This document shows, one piece after another, positions 20,709 to 32,438 of a stretch of DNA of 64,000 bases. The stretch comes from Pantoea sp. Nvir (GTDB lineage Bacteria > Pseudomonadota > Gammaproteobacteria > Enterobacterales > Enterobacteriaceae): positions 124,001 through 188,000 of the forward strand of contig NZ_SZZW01000001.1 in the NCBI RefSeq assembly GCF_009829915.1, given 5' to 3'. Both the position numbers and the translations under genes were made by a program. The notes beneath the pieces are model-generated. The model was not told the origin of the DNA, searched no databases, and worked only from the letters and a program-made list of their open reading frames with translations. How positions within the stretch are numbered: the stretch's first letter is position 1; each line of letters opens with the position of its first letter.

Positions 20709-22454
20709 TTGAGCAGCTCTCAACTTTCCTGGCAAGACCTACAGCCAAATATAAGCGGATATTCTTCAGTTTTCTCGCTTATTGCTGAAGAAAAGACCGA
20801 TAGCTTGGCAAAGGTGCAACCACGTTTACTAAATGCTCTTAAGTATATCCATCAGCAGACCGAAGGCTTTCCGCTATTACTAGTATGTAGTCAGGAAAAT
20901 GTTGATTACCTAAAGTTGATTGCACATCAGATGCAGCTTATTGCCAGTGAACCGTGTAACCTATATGGTGGGCACTATCATATTAATACAGATTACGTGA
21001 CACTCCATCCACCAAGCGATCCATCTCATCCTTTTACCGTTACGGGTCAGGTCCACTTCGCCGAATGGATTGAAAATAATCAGCTCTTTGGTTATGTACG
21101 GCTGCGTCACGATGGGATTCAACTTGAACCTGGACTGATACATCGAGCTAATGGCAGTACCCTAGTACTCTCACTGCATACCCTGCAGACACAACCCCTA
21201 TTATGGTTACGTCTAAAGCGCGCTATTCAGCTAGGAAGTATCGAATGGCAATCGACCGATGAACGCTCTCCTTTGCCAGTTTCCATCCCACCTCTCCCTC
21301 TAAACCTGAAATTAGTGCTGTGCGGAAATCGTAACACTCTAGCAGCTTTTCAAGAGAACGATCCAGAACTGTATGAGCTAGCTACGTATACCGAATTCGA
21401 AGAGAATTTGCAAATCGTCGACGAGCATGATCTGCTTGCTTGGTGCCGCTGGACTCAGCATCTAGCGCTAGAGGCCAATTTTCCTATTCCCCAAATGAAT
21501 TTTTGGCCTCCATTAATCAGAGAAGCTGTGCGCTATACCTACGATCAAAAAGTACTACCGCTGTGCCCACGCTGGCTACTACGTCAGATACGTGAAGCTT
21601 TTATGCAGGGACACACTCTAAGTGAAGCGACATTATTGAGCGCCCTTAAGCTACGGAACTGGAGAGAAGCATTCCTTGCTGAACGTATGCACGATGAAAT
21701 TTTGCTGAAACAGATCATCATTGAAACCAATGGTGAACTTGTAGGCCAAGTCAACGGACTTTCTGTAGTCGAAGTCCCTGGTCATCCACGTCCTTGGGGT
21801 GAACCCTCGCGCATCACCTGCGTAACATATCCGGGTGACGGCGAATTTACTGACGTTGAACGCAAAGTCGAGCTAGGTGGCAAGATACACGCCAAGGGCA
21901 TAATGATTATGCAGGCCTATTTGATTGCTGAATTAGAACTAGAGCAGCAGCTGCCTTTTTCTGCCTCGTTGGTCTTTGAGCAATCTTATTCTGAAGTTGA
22001 CGGCGATAGCGCCTCGCTTGCCGAGCTTTGTGCGTTAATCAGCGCGCTTGCTAACCAACCTGTTAATCAGCAAATCGCTGTTACAGGCTCAGTAGATCAG
22101 TTTGGCAACATTCAACCAGTAGGAGGTTTAAATGAAAAAATTGAAGGTTTTTTCACTATCTGTAATGCACGTAAATTGACCAGCCAGCAGGGCGTGATTA
22201 TTCCTGCTTGTAATGTTCGAAACTTGAGCCTAAACCAAGATGTAGTAGATGCTGTTGAACAAGGACTCTTTCATATATGGGCTATCAATCGAGCTGATGA
22301 AGCGCTACCCTTACTAACTCGTGTCGCATGGCGTAGCGAAAAGGAGAATGGCGACTGCCTCTTGAGTAGAATTCAAGAGCGTATTATCCAGTTCAATAAT
22401 CATGAGGCTAGTTATCGCCCATGGCCATTTAGTTGGCTGAACTGGTTTAAATAG
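20709..22454 (+). CDS. ycbZ: Lon-like protease LonH (YcbZ)
   Basis: A Lon-family serine protease homologue whose AAA part is degenerate and whose C-terminal protease domain is conserved. The catalytic serine lies in EVDGDSASLAELCALI (near residue 440) and the lysine in GGLNEKIEGFF (near 480). Length is 581 residues against 586 in E. coli, with end RPWPFSWLNWF as in the family. The only start giving the family N-terminus (LSWQDLQP) is TTG at 20709, with no clear ribosome site, so expression may be low. The cellular substrate is not well known. It is followed by fabA, as in E. coli. Confidence 0.94.
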   Translation: MSSSQLSWQDLQPNISGYSSVFSLIAEEKTDSLAKVQPRLLNALKYIHQQTEGFPLLLVCSQENVDYLKLIAHQMQLIASEPCNLYGGHYHINTDYVTLHPPSDPSHPFTVTGQVHFAEWIENNQLFGYVRLRHDGIQLEPGLIHRANGSTLVLSLHTLQTQPLLWLRLKRAIQLGSIEWQSTDERSPLPVSIPPLPLNLKLVLCGNRNTLAAFQENDPELYELATYTEFEENLQIVDEHDLLAWCRWTQHLALEANFPIPQMNFWPPLIREAVRYTYDQKVLPLCPRWLLRQIREAFMQGHTLSEATLLSALKLRNWREAFLAERMHDEILLKQIIIETNGELVGQVNGLSVVEVPGHPRPWGEPSRITCVTYPGDGEFTDVERKVELGGKIHAKGIMIMQAYLIAELELEQQLPFSASLVFEQSYSEVDGDSASLAELCALISALANQPVNQQIAVTGSVDQFGNIQPVGGLNEKIEGFFTICNARKLTSQQGVIIPACNVRNLSLNQDVVDAVEQGLFHIWAINRADEALPLLTRVAWRSEKENGDCLLSRIQERIIQFNNHEASYRPWPFSWLNWFK

Positions 22455-22533
22455 AACTGATTAAATTTTCTATAAAAATACTTTATACCAAATTTCGCGC
22501 TTAAATAAAAGTAAAGTAAGGTTTATTATATAT

Positions 22534-23052
22534 ATGGTTGATAAACGCCAATACTATAGCAAAGAAGACTTGATTGCATCGGGTTGCGGTGAACTTTTTG
22601 GCAAGAACGGTCCACCTCTTCCTTCAGGTAATATGTTAATGATGGACCGCGTAGTTACGATGATGGAAGATGGTGGTAAATACCATAAAGGCTTTGTTGA
22701 AGCAGAACTGGATATTAATCCGAATTTATGGTTCTTTGCTTGTCACTTTATCAGCGATCCCGTGATGCCAGGTTGCCTCGGCCTCGACGCTATGTGGCAG
22801 TTAGTTGGTTTTTATTTAGGCTGGTTAGGTGCAGAAGGCAAAGGTCGTGCGCTAGGTGTAGGAGAAGTAAAATTTATCGGACAAGTTCTACCTACAACAA
22901 AAAAAGTGACTTACCGCATTCATTTTAAACGTATCATTAACCGTAAGCTAGTGATGGGCGTCGCTGATGGAGAAGTATTCGCTGATGGTAACATTATTTA
23001 TTTAGCTAATGATCTAAAAGTTGGTTTGTTCAAAAAACAGAACGCTTTTTAA
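22534..23052 (+). CDS. fabA: 3-hydroxydecanoyl-ACP dehydratase/isomerase
   Basis: FabA dehydrates 3-hydroxydecanoyl-ACP and isomerises the product to the cis-3 form, starting unsaturated fatty acid synthesis. The product is 172 residues, identical in length to E. coli. The catalytic histidine is in [12 protein letters not shown] (H71) and the aspartate in GLDAMWQ (D85). Hot-dog fold residues [19 protein letters not shown] are intact. Confidence 0.98.
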   Translation: MVDKRQYYSKEDLIASGCGELFGKNGPPLPSGNMLMMDRVVTMMEDGGKYHKGFVEAELDINPNLWFFACHFISDPVMPGCLGLDAMWQLVGFYLGWLGAEGKGRALGVGEVKFIGQVLPTTKKVTYRIHFKRIINRKLVMGVADGEVFADGNIIYLANDLKVGLFKKQNAF

Positions 23053-23469
23053 TATTAAGAATAATAATTCTTGTTAGATTAAAGGTTTATTTTTCTTTCT
23101 ATTTCCTATCACACTATATTCAGACTCTTTTCTGCTCATCTCTTACCCAATTAAATTCAGCATTTTTCCCCGATACTGAGAGATCTCTTTTATTTTTTAA
23201 TGTCGACCCTCAATGGCATTCATATGATCAAAAGAGTTCACGGCAATTATTTGAATCTCTTCGTACTTTGTATTAAGTGTGGTAAACTCAATTGGAAAGA
23301 AACGGAGAGAATAAATAATACTTACTCGTCACATCAGAGATGATTAATATATAAATTGTATACTCTATAGTCATTCATTTTCCGCCTTAAATGACTATAA
23401 ATCTATTCATAGCAATTTTACTCATTACTTAGACGAGAAATGTGGAGAAAATAAAATCATTATATACTT
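23053..23469. other. Gap after fabA
   Basis: E. coli has rmf here on the minus strand. A weak resemblance near 23110-23190 (FNWVRDEQKRV against WLGGWREAMADRV) is not enough to call it. Nothing else seen. Confidence 0.5.
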
Positions 23470-23750
23470 TTATTGTAATGATATCGCTGCATTAGCAAAT
23501 AGCTGCTGATCAAGTGGGTTGGCCCAAAAATTATTAGAAGAGGTAACGTATTTTACATCCTGATCTGATAGACCAAACCGTTGCTCAATAGATAATCTGG
23601 AACCACAACCTGTTACACCCATAACTCCGGCATCGGCGCTTTTCTGTTGCTACGAATCTGTACGGTTCCTACTTTTGATGGCAGCTGGTAGTAGGTATTA
23701 TAAAAGCTGCTTCCGCACGCGCTTATTAGCACTACTGTGCAAAACATAAT
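23470..23750 (-). pseudogene. pqiC: pqiC lipoprotein remnant
   Basis: PqiC is the outer-membrane lipoprotein of the Pqi lipid-transport bridge. The minus strand gives a leader with lipobox-like ISACGS, then NTYYQLPSKVGT, PELWV-stop-QVVVPDYLLSNGLVYQ and, after a frameshift, SDQDVKYVTSSNNFWANP and LDQQL. E. coli has YYQLP, LLWVEQVTVPDYLAGNGVVY and SDVKYVIANNNLWASPLDQQL. The C-terminal half is missing. Confidence 0.88.
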
Positions 23751-23754
23751 GATT

Positions 23755-24740
23755 TTTTTTATTATTTCCCCCTCTTTGGGTTTGGATTCTGACTATTTTT
23801 AGCATTAAATATTAGAGCGTTGCTCTTGATATTTAGAGTTTTTAAGACTGGCTGAAGTTCACGTAATACCTGATCAAGACGTTGCATATCTGTCACTAGC
23901 TTAGTATATATCTGTGATCCTGTTTGTAGCCCTTTCATACTTCTATTAAGTTCTTACAAAGTTTTTCGTATGTCTTCTGGTAGAATTTTTATCGTTTTAC
24001 TGGAAGTGATTTGATGAAGATTATTCAACGTGCCATACATTTCTTGTAATGCGCGCTGACTTTCTTTCAGAGTGTGGGTCGCCTCCATTAGCATGTTAGT
24101 TAGTGGTAAAGAATTGATCTTATCTAACCCCCGCCACCAGCTTTTGCTGGATCTGGCTCAAACTACTCCTGATTGTCGGAATAGTTTCATAACCTGAAAT
24201 TTTATCCTGGACTTTGTAAACGGGCACATTGTTATAAAAATCAAGATCTATATAGAGAGAACCAGAGAGTAAGTTGCCTATTTTCAGAGAAGCGCACAGT
24301 CCGTACTTTCTGTTATCCTTTAGATTTTGTTTTATATTAAAATACTGTCCTAAACGGTTAACAAAGCGCTCGGGTTCGATGCGGATTAGCACAGGCACGC
24401 GATAGTCGTTATTCAGTGTCTGATTCAGGCCTTCTATTATAAAGGTATAAAGGGTACTTCTGCGACAGTTCCTAGACGTATACCGTGAAATTCTACCGGT
24501 GCACCAACTTGTAGTCCCCAAATTGAGTCGCTAAAAAAAACTAAGAAATCAATATGATTAGTGTAAGGTGAGTCTTGAATGTTGCGCTGATCTTCGAACA
24601 GATGATACACCGTATTATTAGCTACAGTCTCCCCTAACTTCCAATTATTAGGAACTTCAAAGCTAACGCCACACGCTAAATAGCGTGGTCAACGACGCTT
24701 TCATCTTTTACAGCAAGATTGTTCCAGTTCAAGCTCCAGG
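23755..24740 (-). pseudogene. pqiB: pqiB (MCE-family tunnel protein) remnant
   Basis: PqiB is the MCE-domain protein of the Pqi intermembrane lipid system. A 400-base frame (24120-24521) carries NNDYRVPVLIRIEPERF, GNLLSGSLYIDLDFY and SQIQQKLV, all matching E. coli PqiB. Downstream in other frames: ELNRSMKGLQTG and DMQRLDQVLRELQPVLKTLN. Upstream: SLTTLFS, GVSFEVP, DQRNIQDSPYTNHIDFLVFF and GAPVEFHGIRLGTV. The two N-terminal MCE domains are missing and several frameshifts separate the pieces, so the gene is dead. Confidence 0.9.
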
Positions 24741-25299
24741 GTATAAGTATAATGTACTCTACAGTATTTGGCAGAATCACCTTTCAGGATAGCTGAATAA
24801 CATAGAAAATTAACTGTTTTTTAAAATGCCTGTCTGCATATTAGGTGACATTATACTGACTAATAAAACTGCTAATTTCTTAATCATCTCCACTTTCAAA
24901 AAATAGCATTATCTCTGTTTTTAAACATCTAGTAGAGATCCGCGAATTGATATTTTTAGCAGAATTGCTGTTAAAAGGTAAAGGAAGTAATATTGTAGAG
25001 TTTTCAAAAATACTGACTGAATCCCTATTTATTAAAGATGTCTATTCAACTAATAAGGTTTTACAGGAAACATGATAGCGAAAAGTATATCTTGAGTTAA
25101 ATTGAGTACCGTCCGTTAATTATGGACAGTGTCCAAAAATACCATTGATACTTACTATTAGCCTTCCATTAACCACCTTATTTTACTATGCACACTCAGC
25201 AACATCTCTTTTTTTAGGAAAAAAGGTATTTATATGAGACAGAAATACAAAAACTACAAAGTAGAGAATAAATTCCTAACGATATTTTTTGAAAGCATC
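24741..25299. other. Gap between pqiB remnant and pyrD
   Basis: E. coli has pqiA, uup, rlmL, ycbX and zapC here, about 6 kb, shrunk to 560 bases. No remnant recognised. Confidence 0.6.
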
Positions 25300-26310
25300 T
25301 TAAAGATGCGTCACGATATCTTTTATTAAATTTGGTCCTTTATAAATAAACCCGGAGTAAATTTGCACAAGCGTAGCGCCAGCAACTATTTTTTCGCGCG
25401 CTGCTGTTAATGAATCAATACCACCAACGCCAATAATCGGCAGTGCGCCTTTCAGCTCCTGTGCTAAGATCTTAATTACCGCCGTGCTACGCGACTGCAA
25501 CGGACGACCGCTCAGACCGCCGGGTTCAGTGCTGTATTTCAGGCCGCTCACCAAAGATCGGTCTAGCGTGGTGTTTGTAGCGATAACGCCGTCAATATTA
25601 TACCGTACTAAACTATCAGCAATCTGAATTAGTTCCTGCTCAGAAAGATCTGGTGCAATTTTCACCGCTACTGGAACGTATTTTAAATGATATTGTTCTA
25701 GCTTTTTTTGTTTTGCTTTAATCGATGCTAGAAGATCTTCCAGAGCCTCTCCATATTGTAGAGCACGTAATCCTGGTGTATTTGGTGAGGAAATATTTAC
25801 TACGATATAACTGGCATGAGCATACACTTTCTCCATACAAATTAAGTAATCTTCTTTTCCTTGTTCCACTACTGTGTCTTTATTTTTACCGATATTAATA
25901 CCAAGAACTCCTTTAAAACGGGACTTTTTGATATTTTCAATTAGGTAATTGACGCCGAAATTATTAAACCCCATGCGATTGATAATGCCCTCAGCCTCTA
26001 CCAACCGGAATATGCGGGGCTTTTCATTACCTGCCTGCGCGCGTGGTGTGACAGTGCCAACTTCAACAAAACCGAAGCCCATCGCACTAAAAACGTCAAT
26101 GCACTCTGCATTTTTATCCAACCCGGCTGCCAACCCCACAGGGTTTTTAAACTGTAATCCCATACAGGTTACTGGACATGCAGGAAACGACTGATGGATC
26201 AACGCCTCTAGAAATGTTCCGCCAATGAAGTGTAGTTGCTGAAAAATGAGTTCATGAGCGTGCTCGGGATCGAGCTTGAACAGCACATGTCGCAAGATAC
26301 GATAGAGCAT
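25300..26310 (-). CDS. pyrD: Dihydroorotate dehydrogenase (quinone)
   Basis: Membrane-associated FMN enzyme oxidising dihydroorotate to orotate with quinone, the fourth pyrimidine step. The product from the ATG at 26310 is 336 residues, exactly the E. coli length, and follows a perfect AGGAGG site, so I prefer it to a longer frame from 26346. Visible features: N-terminal membrane-associating helices ([14 protein letters not shown]), [18 protein letters not shown], the catalytic serine in NISSPNTPG near 175, [10 protein letters not shown] and FMN-phosphate loop GVGGIDS. Confidence 0.98.
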   Translation of the reverse strand: MLYRILRHVLFKLDPEHAHELIFQQLHFIGGTFLEALIHQSFPACPVTCMGLQFKNPVGLAAGLDKNAECIDVFSAMGFGFVEVGTVTPRAQAGNEKPRIFRLVEAEGIINRMGFNNFGVNYLIENIKKSRFKGVLGINIGKNKDTVVEQGKEDYLICMEKVYAHASYIVVNISSPNTPGLRALQYGEALEDLLASIKAKQKKLEQYHLKYVPVAVKIAPDLSEQELIQIADSLVRYNIDGVIATNTTLDRSLVSGLKYSTEPGGLSGRPLQSRSTAVIKILAQELKGALPIIGVGGIDSLTAAREKIVAGATLVQIYSGFIYKGPNLIKDIVTHL

Positions 26311-28201
26311 ATATCCTCCTAGATAAAGGAAGCAATGAATTATCAAGATGTAAGGAATAGATACATCAGAATGGTAAGAGTGCTATCACCAGAGTAAACT
26401 TCTATTAGAAGAAGACTATTTAGCATAAATCACTATTACTTGCATAGGGTAATAGCAAAAGAAAATCTTATATTCACCATATGTAAGAGCAAATAACACA
26501 GTCTTATTAACATGAAAATTTCATTTGTGACTTATCGCGTAAGATAAAAACACAGGTGATATCCACTCATCATTTTAATCTAACAACAGCGCCTGTTATG
26601 CTACACATAATTGCGCCTTAGTAAACGACAGTAAGGGCTACAACCTGCCTTAGTTGGCAGCTTTCCCAAAGTCGTTGTGCATATTGAGAAGTATTTAATA
26701 TAGGCGGTATACAATTTATCAAGATTATCAGCCTGCTGTATCTCACCTGTCTCCTTACAGAGACTATTTAAAATTCAATTCCTGCAAATGATGCAAGACT
26801 TTAATAAGTATATTATTGAATAAAAAAGTAAAACATGAGGTTAATTCCTTACTCGTAAGTTATTCGTTGTATAATCTTTACCTATAAAGAGCTTAAATTA
26901 TTCATAGGAAGTCAGAACATTATTATTCCATTTATAAAAAAATCATGGTCGAGCACTTCTTAAATATTAAGATGATTTTTGTCTGTCATTATTTCTCTTG
27001 TATGGCAAGCACATATTTCAAGTTAAAGATAATCAGACCTTTATTTTCTATCGTGGCTATATTAAAATATAAAAAGAAAAGATTATAAAATCTCAATATT
27101 GTATCTTAAGACGCAAAGATATTCATTCCACTATATTCTATTTTTTAATGAGGGTATTACTCAGCAAGTATAATTTAAGTTGCCAAAAACAATAAAGGTT
27201 TATGGCGCTACATTATATTCAAAATGTATCTTGCAACTATCATACAGTAAACCAATACTATTACTTTAAAGTAGTTTTTAATCCTAGTTTATTTTTCCAA
27301 CGTTGCTATATTCGTCAGCAAGCAAGTAAATAAGCATAATATTCTTCTTTAGCGATAATATTAATTAATGATAAACTAGTTATCATGCTGGGATGATCAC
27401 GATAACATATGAGATAATAGAATATTTGCAGCTTTGTATTATATTCACTGCGCCTCTCTGGACTAATAAAAATATTCCGGCTACAGTGTTTTTATTAGAA
27501 TGACTATAATTCACAATTCTAAGTTAAAATTATATAAGCAGCCGGCTGCTCAGCACCAGTACACCCTCGTTAATTTGAGACATGCTCTAATACTTTTATC
27601 CTATTCAATAGAATATCAAGAAAGGATAATGCTTCTCTATTAAGACATAACCCAGTCCACTTTAGATAGACTCACCATAGTAATGTTTGATTTAGAATTT
27701 ATTATAAGCTTTTTTATTGCCATTCAGCGTACCAGCAAGGCCTAGACATAGTAGGCATAGTTTATTTCGAATAAAAATTGCTTAATTTTATAAAAACAGG
27801 TATTAATATACGCACTAAAACCTTAGTTTTTTGCAAAACTGCCGTAGTGTTTAGCATCGTTATAATCCCTACTTACCTGCAAGATTTCAAGCGTTATACT
27901 TAATAATATCTTTTTATTGGACAGTGCAGAGTACAGCAGTAAGTTGTACTGCGATATTTTCCTAAAGTTCAAGTAGAAAAACCTTCTAGGATGAGTCTTT
28001 TGTGAAAAATATTTGATTTTCTGGTTACCAAAAAAACTAACCCCTTCCTACTCGTCGTGTGGTTAAAGTTCTACATCTTTACTGAAAAATCTACTATTTC
28101 GCCTGATTTTTCTTGTTTTCTTGCAACTTGCAAGTAACATGACAGAGTCATAGATTCATGAGATTTATAACTTCACTTCTTCAAAAATAGAGAGATCTTT
28201 A
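26311..28201. other. 1.9-kb gene desert before asnS
   Basis: E. coli has pepN and pncB (and the ssu genes) between pyrD and asnS. I looked for pncB on the plus strand and pepN on the minus strand and found no convincing stretch. The DNA is very AT-rich with no notable repeat. Confidence 0.6.
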
Positions 28202-29599
28202 ATGAGCGTGGTGCCTATAACGGATATATTGCAGGGTCGCGTCGCAGTTAATAGTGAAGTCACAGTGCGTGGTTGGGTACGTACCCGAAGAAATTCAAAA
28301 CTCGGTCTTTCCTTCGTCACGGTTTATGATGGTTCCTGCTTTAATTCAGTTCAAACTATAGTCAATAAATCTCTAAATAACTATCAGGATGAAGTTCTAC
28401 ACCTTACTACGGGCTGTTCAGTTATCGTTACCGGTACGGTAGTTGTGTCACCTGGACAGGGTCAGATGTTTGAGATACAAGCGAACCAAGTGAAAATCAT
28501 CGGCTGGGTCGACGACCCCGATATCTATCCGATGACGGCAAAGCGTCATAGCATCGAATATTTACGTGAAATGGCACATCTGCGTCCACGCACTAACTTG
28601 ATCGGCGCCGTGGCACGTGTGCGTCACACTCTAGCACAAGCTCTACATCGCTTCTTTCATGAAAATGGTTATTTTTGGGTTTCCACACCGCTTATCACCG
28701 CCTTGGATACCGAAGGCTCCGGTGAAATGTTCCGTGTTTCGACTCTGGATTTAGAAAACTTGCCGCGTACTCCGCAGGGCTCTATCGACTTCAACAAAGA
28801 TTTTTTCGGTAGGGAGGCATTTCTTACTGTTTCTGGTCAGCTAACAGGTGAAACTTACGCCTGTGCACTGTCAAAAATTTATACATTTGGTCCGACTTTC
28901 CGTGCGGAAAACTCCAACACTAGCCGCCATTTGGCGGAATTTTGGATGCTAGAACCTGAAATTGCTTTTGCCACATTGGATGACGCTGCTTCGCTCGCTG
29001 AAGGGATGCTGAAGTACGTATTTAAAGCAGTGCTAAATGAGTGTACCGATGATATCATGTTCTTTGAGAACGTTAATAAAGAGGTAATTGGACGCTTGCA
29101 AAGCTTTATTTCTACAAACTTCGTACAGGTAGATTACACAGATGCCATTACTATTCTTAAAAAATGTGGTAAAACCTTTGTAAACCCAGTTTCCTGGGGC
29201 ATTGGTCTCGCCTCTGAACACGAGCGTTATCTTGCTGGGCAATACTTTAAGGCACCGGTAGTAGTAAAAAACTACCCGAAAGAAATTAAGGCATTTTATA
29301 TGCGCCTTAATAAAGATGGTAAAACAGTAGCGGCGATGGATGTACTAGTGCCAAGTATGGGTGAAATTATTGGTGGTTCTCAACGCGAAGAACGTCTCGA
29401 CGTACTAGAAGCACGTATGGAAGAAATGGGATTTAATAAAAAGGATTATTGGTGGTATAGTGACCTACGTCGTTACGGTACTGTACCGCATTCAGGCTTT
29501 GGTTTAGGGTTTGAACGCTTAATAGCTTATGTTACTGGGGTACAAAATATAAAAGACGTTATCCCTTTCCCACGTACACCCCGCAATGCTAATTTCTGA
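28202..29599 (+). CDS. asnS: Asparaginyl-tRNA synthetase
   Basis: Charges tRNA-Asn in the cytoplasm. Class IIb enzyme of 465 residues (466 in E. coli). An N-terminal OB-fold anticodon domain ([14 protein letters not shown]) is followed by the catalytic core with motif 2 [21 protein letters not shown] and motif 3 [15 protein letters not shown] near 430. GAGAG lies before the ATG. Next to the porin gene, as in E. coli. Confidence 0.99.
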   Translation: MSVVPITDILQGRVAVNSEVTVRGWVRTRRNSKLGLSFVTVYDGSCFNSVQTIVNKSLNNYQDEVLHLTTGCSVIVTGTVVVSPGQGQMFEIQANQVKIIGWVDDPDIYPMTAKRHSIEYLREMAHLRPRTNLIGAVARVRHTLAQALHRFFHENGYFWVSTPLITALDTEGSGEMFRVSTLDLENLPRTPQGSIDFNKDFFGREAFLTVSGQLTGETYACALSKIYTFGPTFRAENSNTSRHLAEFWMLEPEIAFATLDDAASLAEGMLKYVFKAVLNECTDDIMFFENVNKEVIGRLQSFISTNFVQVDYTDAITILKKCGKTFVNPVSWGIGLASEHERYLAGQYFKAPVVVKNYPKEIKAFYMRLNKDGKTVAAMDVLVPSMGEIIGGSQREERLDVLEARMEEMGFNKKDYWWYSDLRRYGTVPHSGFGLGFERLIAYVTGVQNIKDVIPFPRTPRNANF

Positions 29600-29897
29600 G
29601 GATAAATATTTATTAGAATAAATTCATACAGATAAAAAGTATAGCTCTGATGGTTTTCTTGTGTTTTAGCAAACTGCATTGCTTTAAAGAGTGCATGTAT
29701 ACTTGTATTGATTAATTTCTTTATAAAAAAGGAAAGAAAGATTACGAATTAATATCATTCCTAGGATAGAATGACTCGATTTGTTGTTCGTGATGGAAAG
29801 ATGTGCATGTAACCACAAAAAAGACAGCAGACCTTTTTCCATGTTTTTTAATGGCAGTAGCACAGGCGTCCTAAATAAACTTCAATGAGGATAATAA
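29600..29897. other. asnS-porin intergenic region
   Basis: About 300 bases that should hold the porin promoter and OmpR sites. I cannot place them. GAGG precedes the start. Confidence 0.4.
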
Positions 29898-30998
29898 ATG
29901 ATGAAGCTCAATATTATTGCATTTGCTATTCCCGCCTTATTAGCTGCTAATGCAGCGAATGCAGTCGAAATCTATAATAAGAATGGTAATAAGCTAGAGA
30001 TATATGGGAAGGTTGCTGGGGTTAAGTATTTTCAAGATCAAAGTGGCCAGAACGATAAAACTTCTGTTAACTTCGGGTTCAAAAGTGAATCTAAGATTAA
30101 AGATCAACTGCTCGGGTACGGTCAGTGGGATTACAGTATTCAGGCCAATAACTCCGAATCATCTAACGCAAGTAGCAACAAGACCCATTTAGGTTTTGCT
30201 GGTCTTAAATTCGGTAAGATGGGTTCAATTGACTACGGTCGTAACTACGGCGTCGTGTATGATGCAATAAGCTGGACTGATGTGTTACCAGCATTCGGTG
30301 GCGACTCTAGCTACTCAGATAATTTTATGAACGGTCGGGGTACTGGACTGTTAACCTACCGCAATAAAAATTTCTTCGGCTTGATGGATGGCTGGGACTT
30401 CGCAATGCAGTATCAAGGTACCAATAATCGTGAAGACATACGATGTGCAAACGGCAAAGGTTGGGGTCTATCAACCTCTTATACCTCTCCGATTGGTTGG
30501 GGCATTGTTGGCGCATATAGCAATAGCAACCGTACTACCAGTCAAAATGCTGCTGCATTGCAAACTAAGGAAAATATAATCGGTGTCAGCCAAGAAGCAG
30601 AAAACTGGGCGGCAGCGATCAAATATGACGCTCATAATATTTATTTAGCTGCAATGTATGGTGAGAACCATAACTCTACTCCGATCACGGTAGCTACAGA
30701 AAAAAGTTCTACTAGTACGGCTTTTGCTAAAAGAGTATAGAATGTTGAGCTGGTTATGCAGTATAAATTTGATTTCGGTTTGAGTCCATCTATAGCTTAT
30801 GTTCAATCTAAAGCTAAAGGCATCAAAGGCATGGACGACACTGAATGTACTAAATATATGGAGTTAGGTGCAAATTACTACTTCAATAAAAATATATCAG
30901 TATATGCTGACTACCAGCTTAACCAGTTGGAGGCGACTAATCCACTGAACCAGAATATCGGTAATACTTTAGCAATAGGCTTGGTTTACAAGTTTTAA
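29898..30998 (+). pseudogene. ompF: OmpF/OmpC-type general porin, interrupted by one amber codon
   Basis: Trimeric outer-membrane diffusion porin. The reading frame is continuous for 367 codons except for TAG at 30738-30740 (codon 281). Signal peptide MMKLNIIAFAIPALLAANA is followed by VEIYNKNGNKLEIYGKV; loop L3 region (WTDVLPAFGGDSSYSDNFMNGR) is present; the C-terminus ends in phenylalanine (LAIGLVYKF) as barrel recognition needs. The stop stands where E. coli OmpF has glutamine (FANKTQDFEAV; here FAKRV-stop-NVELV), so it is a simple CAG to TAG change. Either a very young pseudogene, a sequencing error or a suppressed codon. The asnS-aspC position says ompF. Confidence 0.9.
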
Positions 30999-31010
30999 GT
31001 TAATGGTTAT

Positions 31011-31038
31011 AAAAAACGGAGCCTTGGTTCCGTTTTTT
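31011..31038. terminator. Porin terminator
   Basis: AAAAAACGGA, loop GCCTTGGT, TCCGTTTTTT: a 10-bp stem closed by an A-run and ending in six T, 13 bases after the porin stop. Confidence 0.85.
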
Positions 31039-31209
31039 ATTCCTAAAAGAATAGCACATTAGATATGGGATTCTTTTTTATTTTTATCAGAATTTAAAAT
31101 AACAGTTACAGCTGACGATTTTTTGCTTAAATGTATTATTGGTAATGCACAATACTGCTATTAACCTCAGAGCTTATTCCCTCAATATAACACTACTTGG
31201 ATAAGACTC

Positions 31210-32403
31210 ATGTTTGAATTTATACCTGCGGCACCTGCCGATCCTATTCTTGGGCTGGCCGATCTCTTTTACGCTGACGATCGTCCGCAAAAAATTAATC
31301 TCGGCATCGGCATTTACAAAGATGAAATTGGAAATACACCGGTGCTAACGAGTGTTAAAAAAGCTGAGAAATACCTGCTAGAAAATGAAACTACGAAAAA
31401 TTATCTGAGTATTGAAGGTCTGACCGATTTTGTTCACCATACTCAAGATCTGCTTTTTGGTGCAAAAAATCTCTTGATTACTTCTGGACGAGTTCGTACG
31501 GCACAGACGCCTGGCGGCACCAGCGCACTTCGTATTGCAGCTGATTTCCTTGCTACTCAAACTAGTGTAAAACGAGTCTGGATCAGCAATCCTAGCTGGC
31601 CAAACCATAAAAATGTATTTACTTCAGCATGTCTAGAAGTGTGTGAATACGCTTACTACGACGCGAAAAACCATATACTAAACTTCGATGGTATACTTGA
31701 TGCACTACAAGAGGCTAAAGTAGGTGATGTAGTGCTTTTTCACGGCTGTTGTCATAATCCTACTGGTATCGATCCTACGGTAGATCAGTGGAATCAGCTA
31801 GCGCAGCTTTCTCATGCTAAAGGCTGGCTGCCACTATTTGATATCTCCTACCAAGGTTTTGCTAGAGGACTGCATGAAGATGCGGAAGGGCTACGTATCT
31901 TCGCTGCCTTGAACCAAGAACTAATTATTGCCAGCTCATACTCGAAAAATTTTAGCCTCTATAACGAACGTGTAGGGGCCATTACGCTAGTTGCCGCTGA
32001 TGCAGCGACAGTTGATATTGCTTTCAGTCAAGTAAAATACATCATTCGAGCCAACTATTCTAACCCACCAGTGCATGGCGCAGCAATCGTCGCGACTATT
32101 CTCAGTAGTCAAGTACTACGCACCATCTGGGAGAAGGAGCTATCCGATATGCGCCTGCGTATTCAACATATGCGTCGGCTTTTTGTAAATACTCTGTCGG
32201 AAAAAGGATCGTTACACGATTTCAGTTTCATTATCCAGCAGAATGGCATGTTCTCATTCAGCGGACTGACCGAAAAACAGGTGATCCGGTTACGCAACGA
32301 TTTTGGTATTTATGCCGTACATTCAGGGAGAATTAACATTGCTGGGATAACTCCTGACAATATCTCAATTCTGTGCAAAGCAATTATTGCGGTCATGAGA
32401 TAA
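31210..32403 (+). CDS. aspC: Aspartate aminotransferase
   Basis: PLP enzyme interconverting aspartate and oxaloacetate with glutamate/2-oxoglutarate. It also handles aromatic amino acids, so it can complete the pathway fed by aroA. Length is 397 residues (396 in E. coli). Visible: [37 protein letters not shown], and PLP lysine in [15 protein letters not shown] near 246. Convergent with gloC. Confidence 0.98.
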   Translation: MFEFIPAAPADPILGLADLFYADDRPQKINLGIGIYKDEIGNTPVLTSVKKAEKYLLENETTKNYLSIEGLTDFVHHTQDLLFGAKNLLITSGRVRTAQTPGGTSALRIAADFLATQTSVKRVWISNPSWPNHKNVFTSACLEVCEYAYYDAKNHILNFDGILDALQEAKVGDVVLFHGCCHNPTGIDPTVDQWNQLAQLSHAKGWLPLFDISYQGFARGLHEDAEGLRIFAALNQELIIASSYSKNFSLYNERVGAITLVAADAATVDIAFSQVKYIIRANYSNPPVHGAAIVATILSSQVLRTIWEKELSDMRLRIQHMRRLFVNTLSEKGSLHDFSFIIQQNGMFSFSGLTEKQVIRLRNDFGIYAVHSGRINIAGITPDNISILCKAIIAVMR

Positions 32404-32438
32404 ATATAAAAAGCAAAATACAGCGCTACTGTCAATTT

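Noticed and set aside
23100-23200. Possible rmf remnant
   Set aside because: Only a short WxxRxxxxxRV resemblance on the minus strand; not better than chance in this composition.
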